Shown here: one piece after another, positions 56,265-64,000 of the stretch
Position numbering within the stretch: position 1 is the first letter of the stretch
Layout of the letters: every line of letters begins with the position of its first letter
From: Salticus scenicus
Lineage: Eukaryota > Arthropoda > Arachnida > Araneae > Salticidae
Assembly: GCA_963930645.1 (NCBI GenBank)
Contig: OZ005660.1
Coordinates: 240,440,836-240,504,835, forward strand
DNA length: 64,000 nt
Direction: 5' to 3'
Position numbers and translations under genes: made by a program
Notes under the pieces: generated by a model
Databases searched by the model: none
The model's input: only the letters and a program-made list of their open reading frames with translations
What the model was told of the DNA's origin: nothing

Positions 56265-56520
56265 CACGTTCACGTCGGCGCATTCTTCTCAAAAGTATCT
56301 GAGCACTAGCCAATAATTCCGATATCAAAAAAGTATACTTAAAACTGTTTTGTTCAATAAATCCTAGTCGAATCATGTTCTTAGACTGACTAAGAACATG
56401 ACTCGACAAGGATTTATTTAACAAAGCAGTATTAAGTGTACTATTTTTGGACAAGGATTATTGCTAGTGCTCGGATACTTTTGCTGTGACCCACCGGTGT
56501 ACCACGCCGGCGTGAACGTG
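56265..56520. mobile_element. piggyBac-like MITE with TTAA duplication
   Basis: Ends CACGTTCACGTCGGCG and, as complement, CACGTTCACGCCGGCG, flanked by exact TTAA at 56261-56264 and 56521-56524. Most of its interior is a foldback MITE (56290-56483). Confidence 0.85.
56290..56483. mobile_element. Foldback MITE (copy 3 of 5), outer ends lost, nested
   Basis: Begins CAAAAGTATCTGAGCACTAG and keeps the central palindrome ATGTTCTTAGACTGACTAAG. The CAGTCGG terminal part is missing on both sides. Nested in the TTAA element. Confidence 0.75.
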
Positions 56521-56540
56521 TTAAAAAAGGATTATATTTA

Positions 56541-56725
56541 TAATCTTAACTAGATAAATTTACCTTAAACAATATCCTTTAAAAGTCTAAGCATATATAT
56601 TTCGGGTAGCATCGTACCCATCATCATACCCCTTGGCACTGATGATGGGTACGATGCTACCCGAAATATATATGCTAAGACTTTTAAAGGATATTGATTA
56701 AGGTAAATTTATCTAGTTAAGATTA
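56541..56725. repeat. 185-bp near-perfect palindrome with a hammerhead motif
   Basis: Arms of about 86 bases (TAATCTTAACTAGATAAATT and complement) around a 13-base centre TACCCCTTGGCAC. Related in layout to 25358-25562 but with different stem sequences. The minus-strand arm has ATGATGA instead of CTGATGA, so only the plus strand has a complete core. Confidence 0.85.
56632..56679 (+). ncRNA. Hammerhead-ribozyme-like motif
   Basis: CTTGGCA (stem I), CTGATGA (56639-56645), stem II GGGTA-CGATGC-TACCC, GAAA (56663-56666), TATA (palindromic mini stem III), TA (UH), then TGCTAAG, which pairs with CTTGGCA over seven positions with one G-U. Every core residue fits. It is the most complete copy in the window. 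Confidence 0.72.
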
Positions 56726-58098
56726 CAAATGTTAGAATTTTACCTTGCAACTTTTAAATAATGATTTTAAAACAAATTACTGTTCTTTGTCTACAAATCT
56801 GGATAATTTTTGAATGCCGGAAATTTCTTTATAACCATAAATAATAAAAAATGCAACGCTCCACTTACAATATTACTACCTTTGTGCTTTGATACATTAC
56901 TTTATATTAATTTGCCGATTAATTTTATTAGGATATATTTTGTATTTTAGTTTTCAGTAATTCCATACTATTAAGAATGCTCCTAAGCAAAATTAATGAC
57001 ACAATTATATTTCAGAATGTCATATGTAATACATTTATACAGACATTAGATTAAAAAAGATAAAATTAAATCTGTCAAAAGTGAACATTCATATTTTTAT
57101 AACCTGTAATTGTTTTTATTAGTCAGCTGCTTCGATATAAAAATAAATGCTAAATTATTATACTTATGTACTTATAGTACCTAAACAACTTTAATAATAA
57201 CAGTGATAAACACAAAACTATATTTTAAATATATTATACAATTTACCTCATTTCTAAAAGAAAAGTAAATAAATAAATAATTTTATTAAAATATAATTAA
57301 TCATCAACAATACGCAATGTTTTTATTAGCATTTTGTGCAAGAGAGTAATAATTTATTATAATAGATAATATAAACACATGCACATCTCTTAAAATTACA
57401 TATTAAATACATAGCAAATAAATAAAGAAAAAGAATAGTAACATACTTACGTCACACAATAATGCAAAAAATATGTAAATCCATACTACATGGAGGTCTT
57501 CAGGAAATGTTCCGAAAATGACCTTTTTGTAGAGCACAGACAAAGTTCATATTCAGACAAATTATTACAGAAAAAAAATAAGCACCAATGAGCATTATAT
57601 GGGCTTGAACCTGGCACCTCCTGTCTACCAGCTTTAAAAGGAGAAACACTCCGCCATTAGTGCAACCTAAAAAATTTTTGGATGATCTGTAATTGTTTTT
57701 ATCAGTCAAATTATTAACAAACATTCCCCCCACCCCCACCCCCAAGATAGTATATTCATGCATACAATAAGTCAGTTTAACAGCAACATGCATACACATA
57801 AAATTATATTTTAAACAAATTAAACATACAATTTCTAAAACTAAAAAAAAAGTCTTTAATCTTACTGCTATTAATCGAAAATGGGTAATTATTTTATTCA
57901 CATTTAGTTCAAAAATATTCAGAAAAATGAAAATTATTTATAAAACCGAATATAAACAGATTTTTGTTAATAATGAAATTTGACTACTGCTATATATACA
58001 CAATAACAGAGACGACATTCACTTTCAGATATAACAAAAAACACTATTTACAAAAGAGAGTAACACAAAACTTTCATTTTAAGAAACACACACTTTAC
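56726..58098. other. AT-rich spacer with a tRNA-like relic
   Basis: No gene. At 57595-57690, minus strand, GGTTGCACTAATGGCGGAGT and GGTTCAAGCCC resemble A-box and B-box spacing of a tRNA-derived SINE head; too decayed to call. Confidence 0.35.
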
Positions 58099-58101
58099 GT
58101 A

Positions 58102-58314
58102 CAGTCGGTAACAAAAGTATCCGAACACTAGCAAAAATTCCTATGTAAAAAAAGTACACTTCATACGGTTTTGTTAAATAAATCCTTATCGAATCATGTA
58201 CTTACACTGACTAAAACCAGGATTCGACAAGGATTTATTTAACAAAACCGTATGAAGTGTACTTTTTTTACACAGGAATTTTTGCTAGTGTTCGGACACT
58301 TTTGTTACCGACTG
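58102..58314. mobile_element. Foldback MITE, TA-flanked (copy 4 of 5)
   Basis: CAGTCGGTAACAAAAGTATC and complement; TA at 58100-58101 and 58315-58316. Subfamily with TCCGAACACTAG, like 9287. Confidence 0.88.
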
Positions 58315-58316
58315 TA

Positions 58317-59190
58317 GATAATGTTATTAAGGCAAATTTGTGATACAATTCAAGGTTATGAGCAATTTTTTTTCTTTTTTTAAGCTAGATTGGTTGTAAT
58401 TTTTGATCAGGTATTATGATAAGTGTGTTACTTACTATTTCTTACTTTAATGAGCAAATTTTGCATCATCAAAAACCAAGTGAGTTATTTATACTTGTAG
58501 ACCTATTAAATACATCACAGGTACAACATAATGCAAATGAAATTGAGAATAGATTTGCACCAATTAACAATTTTGAAATATCACTTTACTATAATATCAT
58601 CAGGAAAAACTCACATATTTGATTTAAATCTTACTGTATAAAATATTAGAGGTACAACTTCAGTACACATCCACAGCTGAATCATACATACATCATTTCA
58701 AAGCATACATTACTTTGAAAAACTTGTATTAAAAGGTAAGGAATAAAAACTTTGTGTTTACGTTCATCTTACAATAAGTACATGCAAGTCAGAACAATAA
58801 CAATTGTTTTCAAAAATTTATACTTCCAAACAAAGCCAGGATTTTTTCAGTTGTAAAAATTAAATTAATTGAAAATTTTTTATTTAAAGACTCCCATATT
58901 ATTATTTTACAGAACAGAGTTTCCAAAAGTTTAATATCATCATTTCAAACAATTTAACTTGTAAACAAACAATGTAATACTTCTAAGTTTTAAATCCTCC
59001 TTATGTATATAAAAAGAAAACGAAATATAATATCTCTTTCATAAAAAGAGAAAAATATCTCAATCTGTGAAATATTAAAAATAAATAATACGCTTTAATT
59101 TTATTTTACGACAAAAAAATTTCAAGTTTGTTTACATAGAGTGATATATTTTATCGCATCGAAACAAAACGAAAGCATATTTCGTTTTCT
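58317..59190. other. AT-rich spacer
   Basis: No gene seen. Confidence 0.5.
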
Positions 59191-59196
59191 TTTTAA

Positions 59197-59641
59197 CCCG
59201 TTAGTAGTCGCTATAGACAGCGCCACCTATTACAGATTGAGCACTTTTTATTTAACTCTCACCAATAATTTTAAGAAGTGATGTGATCGACGTTCCTTCG
59301 ATTTTATTCCCGTTTTATGTACAGTCGGCTGTAAAATTATTCGAGCACTAGCAATAATCCTTGCCAAAAAAAGGTACACTTAATACAGCTTTGTTAAATA
59401 AATCCTTGTCGAGTCATGTTCTTAATCAGTCTAAGAACATGTTTCGACAAGGATTTACTTAGCAAAACAGTCTTAAGTGTACTTTTTAAATATAGGAATT
59501 ATTGGCTAGTGCTCGAATAATTTTGCAGCCGACTGTATATCAAATGCTACTTCCAAAACTTTTTTGGTGGCTATTGAATAAAAAAATCTGGCAACACTGA
59601 AGGATGAGCGGCAAATCGACCAACTAGCGACTACTAACGGG
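59197..59641. mobile_element. TTAA-associated short element with nested MITE
   Basis: Ends CCCGTTAGTAGTCGCTA and complement. TTAA adjoins the left end (59193-59196); on the right TTAA is two bases away (59644-59647). The foldback MITE at 59322-59535 splits it. Confidence 0.65.
59322..59535. mobile_element. Foldback MITE, TA-flanked (copy 5 of 5)
   Basis: CAGTCGGCTGTAAAATTATT and complement; TA at 59320-59321 and 59536-59537. Same subfamily as 3417. Confidence 0.88.
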
Positions 59642-59796
59642 TTTTAACAAAACATATGAATATCATTTATAATAAAATACGTCTCGTAAAACAATTGAAT
59701 GCAAAAATTTATTTCTCTCACCTTTGACCTTTATCGAATTATAATCATTATGATGCATGATTATAACTCGTCGCCATGTTGTTTACTTTCCTTTCA

Positions 59797-59995
59797 ACAT
59801 CAGCATCGACAACGACAAGCTTGTCACTAGTAAAGATTCTCGCGACAATTTCTTGTCACTTTGGACAAGGAAAAGGGTGACAAGTTGTCGATGCGATGTG
59901 AATAAACTACCGATATGGCTCCTCCCATCGACAGTGACGTCAAAATGACGTTCTTGTCACCAAGCGACAGTTGTCGATTGGAATATGCTAGGGCC
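59797..59995. repeat. CpG-containing segment with GACAA/TTGTC words and a CRE
   Basis: Repeated GACAAG and CTTGTC words in both orientations, with loosely inverted ends (CATCGACAACGACAAG and complement of CAATCGACAACTGTCG). A perfect TGACGTCA lies at 59935-59942. It may be a decayed MITE or the promoter of the zinc-finger locus that follows. Confidence 0.4.
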
Positions 59996-60029
59996 CTTTA
60001 CTACACACTACTTTAAAGGAAAAGGAAAA

Positions 60030-60955
60030 AAAGCATGTGTGCGAAGAATGTTCTAAAAGGTTTTCCTCATGAGAGCCATTTAATGGCACATTTCCGTGTT
60101 CATACAGGAGAGAAACCATACGAGTGTGAAGAATGTTCTAAAGGATTTTCTTATAAGAGCCAGTTAATGACACATTTTCGCGTTCATACAGGAGAAAAAC
60201 CATATGTGTGTAAAGAATGTTCTAAAGGATTCTCTGTAAACAGCAGTTTAAGAAAACATCTTCGTATCCATACAGGAGAAAAACCATATGTGTGTAAAGA
60301 ATGTTCTAAGAGATTTTCTGGAAAAAGTGATCTAAAGTGTCATGTTCGAATTCATACTGGAGAAAAACCATATGTGTGTAAAGAATGTTCCAAAAGATTT
60401 TCTTATAAGAGCCATTTAACGACACATACTCGTGTTCATACAGGAGAAAAACCGTATGTGTGCCAAGTATGTTCTAAAGGATTTTCTGAAATAAGTAATC
60501 TGAAAAAACATTTTCGCGTGCATACAGCAGAAAAACCATATGTGTGTGAAGAATGTTCTAAAGGATTTTCTGGTAAAAGTGATCTAAAGAGTCATCTTCG
60601 AATTCATACAGGAGAAAAGCCATATGTGTGTGAATTATGCTTTAAAGGATTTTCGCATAAGTATAGTTTAAAACATCATTTTCGCATCCATACAGGAGAA
60701 AAATGTGTGAAGAATGCTCGAAAGGTTCTTCTGGAATAGGTGATTTAAAGTTCCATCTTCGAATTTATACAGAATACAGAAGAAAAGCCGTAGTGTGTGA
60801 AGAATTCTCTAAAATGTTTTCTCAATTAAGTCGTTTAAAAAATCATCTTCGCATTCGTACCGGAGAAAAATTATACATGTGTGAAGTATGTAATAATTCA
60901 TTTCTTCAAATGAGTAGTTTAAAAACTCATCTTCGCAGTCTTACAGGTGAATAAG
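60030..60955 (+). pseudogene. C2H2 zinc-finger array gene, frame-shifted twice
   Basis: The first finger starts HVCEECSKRF in one frame and continues HESHLMAHFRVH in another, a 1-nt gain in an A-run near 60054. Seven intact fingers follow with canonical TGEKPYVC linkers. At about 60700 seven bases (CCATATG of the KPYV linker) are missing, which ends that frame at 60739. The remainder, read in the next frame, has three decayed fingers with His to Tyr, Cys to Phe and His to Arg, and His to Leu, and stops at 60954. Upstream there is no in-frame ATG in the finger frame, so the 5' end is missing or in another exon. Nuclear DNA-binding role if expressed; most likely a pseudogene. Confidence 0.8.
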
Positions 60956-61070
60956 ATGAAAAGCCATGGGTGTGGCATTTTTTTTTTTTTTTTTTTTTCG
61001 TGCTTCCTAAAGTCGCGCACCCTAGGCAAAACATATGTGTGTAATGAATGTTCTAGAGCAGGCCGGGCCA
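60956..61070 (+). pseudogene. Trailing zinc-finger remnant split by a poly-T insertion
   Basis: After the stop the frame still reads DEKPWVWH, then a poly-T and a CGTGCTTCCTAAAGTCGCGC segment, then KTYVCNECSRA at about 61028-61062. The finger array was therefore longer and was broken by a small insertion. Confidence 0.55.
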
Positions 61071-61305
61071 ACCGACACTGACTCTAAAGAAAATTTCCCC
61101 GCAATTCTGTGATGTCAGCAACCTCGGGCATTCATAGCTTTGTATCTTACAGGGGAAGACCATTCGCGGATCTATTTGCATTGTTTCTTTTTCTTTTTTT
61201 TTTTTATTATTTATGGATATATTTTAATAATCTTATGAGGGATGAATTTGGCATTCTATTATATATTTTCCTTGGCATTTAAAATAAATCTATTTCTATC
61301 ATAGA

Positions 61306-61520
61306 TTAAGGCTGGGATTGCGGTGCCTCGCTCAACACTATCTTACGCACAAACTCTGTCTTAGCATGACATGTACACAAAACGCAAGTCGTGTTGCAGT
61401 ATCTCACTATCTTACGACGATTTCAGAGATATCGTAACTCGAATCGTGCCTGGATGCATTTTTCCCAATCCCACTCTTTTCAGAAATAGATGCCTCCTGA
61501 TTGGCTGAAATCGTTGTTCG
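61306..61520 (+). mobile_element. Truncated copy of the 2482 TTAA element
   Basis: TTAA then GGCTGGGATTGCGGTGCC, followed by about 200 bases matching the complement of the right part of 2482-2814 (CACTATCTTACGCACAAA, AAACGCAAGTCGT, TTGGCTGA). No right end is present. Confidence 0.7.
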
Positions 61521-62147
61521 TTTAATGAGAGTTTGCTGGTTATGTCTGAAACTACAAACTTCTTCCTTTTCCTTCAGTGACTTAGCGATAGCTAATATTT
61601 ATAAAGCATATATTTCTTATTATTTATACTTTTGCTTTAAAATGTTTTATACTTAACCTTATGAGATAAAAATGAATTTATCCAACAACTATTTAAAGAG
61701 TAAACATATGACATTGTTTACAAATGAAAAAGAAATAGTGTGTTAGTAGAAAAAAGTGGCAAATCGATGTAATATTGAATTAAAAGCCAAATAAAAAAAA
61801 CAAAAACAGTTGAGTTTATACAAAGTAGGTAATATTGATGATGAAGGATTAGATAAGTTGTCTATCATTGAAGAAACTAGCTTAATTGATCTTTCATCAG
61901 AAAATGAGACTGACTGTTCACTTTAAATCTAAATTTTATGTAATGAGTAACCAATCACAAAATTAAATTAAATTTCGTTTTTAAGCTATTTGTTATTTTG
62001 GTTTTTAAATTAAATTTAACATATTTATTTTAAATTGCTAAATTATACAATTTAAATTTGCTATTTTTTTTTTTTTTTTAACAAATTAATTTTCATGCAC
62101 TCACCATCCAGTTATTCATTAATTAAAAATCTTAAATATAATAAATA
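61521..62147. other. AT-rich spacer
   Basis: No gene seen. Confidence 0.5.
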
Positions 62148-62423
62148 ATAAACATTAGGGATGCACTGAATAGCAGTTTTGATCGAATACCAAATATTTG
62201 GTCAAGTGAATACTAAATATTCGGCTGGCTGGTTATATTTTCATTCAGGTGTCAATCGCACTTTTTTTTTTTAACTTTACCAGTTGTACTACTTACATTT
62301 AACAATATTTAAATTTTTAATTATAAAAAATATTTTCAGAAATAGTGCTTTATTTAAATGTAGAAAAATGTTAGAAAATATTACTTGTACATGAACACAT
62401 AGAATTTCTTGAATAACAATATC

Positions 62424-62514
62424 TTAAATAGATTTTAAAACTTCATTACACACCATAAATTTTAACAGTAGCTTAAAATTTATGGTGTGTAAAGAAGTTT
62501 TTAAAATCTATTTA
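62424..62514. repeat. 90-base hairpin
   Basis: Arms of about 40 bases (AAATAGATTTTAAAACTTCA and complement) around CAGTAGC; AT-rich, unknown class. Confidence 0.6.
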
Positions 62515-62592
62515 TTCATTGTACACCAGTTTTTGAATTTAGTTTTGGTAACAATATCTTGCCGCACATATTCAAATATATATATGTACAGA

Positions 62593-62786
62593 ATTGTCAA
62601 CAGTTTAATTTACTCCGTAGCATTTTTAGCCTTGCCTTTATTCCATACCATTTTTTTTTTTAAGAGTAAATTTTTCTTATTATATCATAGTTATACATTG
62701 CAGAAAAATATTCTAAAAGTAAAGTGGTGTGAAATAGAGGCAAGGCTAAAAATACTCCGGAACGAATTAAAATTTTAGCAACTATG
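62593..62786. mobile_element. Diverged relative of the 535-736 MITE
   Basis: The inner arm block GCATTTTTAGCCTTGCCT and its near-complement match the arms of 535-736 (GCATTTTTAGCCCCG). The 98-codon plus-strand open frame across it is incidental. Confidence 0.6.
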
Positions 62787-63405
62787 TGTATATATAGCTT
62801 GCGTCACTCGAAAAACTGCCGTTTTTCATGATGTATATGTAAATGATGCACAATTAAAAATGCAGCTTTTGAGAAAAATCAACTTAAAAATAACAATAAG
62901 TATAGTCGTACACATATTTTTTAGGTTTAAAAAAAACATAAATTGAAAATTATTTCTGAATGTGTCAGGTTTTGGTGCACTTACTTTTTAAAGCATTGGC
63001 TAACTTACATTAAAACTGACACAAATGCCACTCATATGGACAAATGTGAGATACAGATGTGAGGCTTTTTGTGCATGTTGGGGTACTTCATACACATTTT
63101 TCAATGACAAACTCAAAATTGCTCTTTTATGACTTGTGTCGTTTTTATCTTGCCAGGGTGCAATGTGATCTTGATCTGTTGCAATTTCTTAGATGGCAAC
63201 ATCATGCACGCTCCTTGTTAATTCAGCTTTAAAGACATAATGTCATTTTTCTGTTACTATAAAAGACGATTTTTGAACTGATTTAAGATTTTTGAAGTTG
63301 AATTTTTATATATTCAGCTAGCCGAATAGTAGCCAAATAATTTGATATTCAGCCAAACTGAAAATTCCAAAAAATCCAAATATTCGATACATCCCTAATA
63401 AACAT

Positions 63406-64000
63406 AAGTTTTGTACATAAAATAAGGATTACAGAAATATGTATTATGTGAATTTAATTTCGTAAGTAAATACAAGGCTTATTTACTTTTTTTTAATTTG
63501 AAAATTTTTATATATCACAATACACTATATATTCTCACTAAATTCAGATTTTTAGTGATGGTATAGTTACAAATACGTAACTTTAGGCATTAAAAAATTT
63601 AAATTTGTATTTTAATATTAATAATTATTCATTATTTGCTATTGAATGCTTTTTCTATTGAATATGTACTGGATGTTTAGAAAAATTGGTTTGTGGAACT
63701 TATCAGAGCAAAATAATTAATTGTAAGGCTAATATCATGAAATAAGGTCTTTATGTTCTAATTATGCATGTCAAATGCATTGATTATGAATAAGTTTTAT
63801 TATTTAAGTCATAAACATGAAAAAAGTTATGTAATTTATCAAAAAAAGAACATTCTCGATTATTCTCCGAATTTGGAACTTCAGAGAATATTCTCGTTCT
63901 CTGAGAATATTCTCGCCTTACACTTCTAAGTATGAGTTATATAGTCTGAGAAAATAGTGCTCAAATGTTGAATGACAGAATCAACAGCTAATTAAGGCAT
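63406..64000. other. AT-rich terminal stretch
   Basis: No gene seen. 63850-63920 repeats GAATATTCTCG words. Confidence 0.5.

Larger units (their letters stand above)
62156..63397. mobile_element. hAT-type element (TAGGGATGCA ends), 8-bp target duplication
   Basis: Left TAGGGATGCACTGAATAGC, right complement TAGGGATGTATCGAATATTT; a perfect 8-bp duplication ATAAACAT at 62148-62155 and 63398-63405. Noncoding. Inside are a 90-base hairpin (62424-62514), a relative of the 535-736 MITE (62593-62786) and a relative of the 7209 element (about 62970-63172). Confidence 0.88.

Noticed and set aside
57595..57690. A functional tRNA gene
   Set aside because: Box-like words are present but no acceptor stem or consistent cloverleaf can be drawn.
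62482..62778. 98-codon plus-strand frame
   Set aside because: It crosses an inverted-repeat MITE and a hairpin, with no domain.

Overview
This is a repeat-dominated stretch of a very AT-rich eukaryotic genome, most likely an arthropod and plausibly a chelicerate such as a spider. The grounds are single-exon C2H2 zinc-finger arrays of the 'HTGEKPYVCEVCSKGFS' type, dense Tc1/mariner, pogo, hAT, TTAA-type and Helitron-like DNA transposons, Penelope-type hammerhead motifs, and no bacterial gene organisation. The organism call is inference; no diagnostic housekeeping gene is present.

Genes: three C2H2 zinc-finger loci are the only substantial conserved host-type coding sequence. They lie at 1147-1959 (minus), 17558-18530 (minus) and 60030-60955 (plus), and each carries a break (an in-frame stop, a 1-nt shift, and a 1-nt plus a 7-nt shift). 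A decayed THAP-domain exon lies at 40243-40529 (minus), read here from frame-shifted pieces. A promoter-like block with an E-box/CRE and a TATA box lies at 19479-19560 (plus) and shares elements with the region just upstream of the THAP exon, which suggests a dispersed promoter.

Mobile elements, left to right: foldback TA-flanked MITEs (3417, 9287, 56290, 58102, 59322); a 1.1-kb hAT (3777-4900); a trimeric satellite (8080-10095); a decayed pogo element (10793-13249); hAT elements with 8-bp target duplications (14083, 15021 nested, 33480, 62156, and a 4-kb one at 42345); a dead Tc1 element with doubled inverted ends (14705-16545); a 3.1-kb element with a palindromic motif array, tentatively Sola-like (22197-25287); a 7.5-kb nest bounded by CCCAAG ends with AACGTTCT arrays (31000-38492); Helitron-like repeats of two families (8440, 31240, 43250-46025 and 46461, 52101); and TTAA-flanked short elements (2482, 56265, 59197, 33895).

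The most unusual signal is a set of long inverted repeats (25358-25562, 56541-56725, 37329-38091, 51794-52048) whose arms contain hammerhead-ribozyme cores: CTGANGA, a pairing stem II, GAAA, a palindromic mini stem III, then UH followed by a strand that pairs back as stem I. Stem sequences differ between copies while pairing is kept in the best copies. This matches what is known for Penelope-like retroelements, but here the motifs sit in foldback form. No reverse transcriptase is visible nearby.

Most remaining sequence is AT-rich DNA with simple repeats in which I see no gene. Almost every other open frame falls inside a repeat and was rejected.
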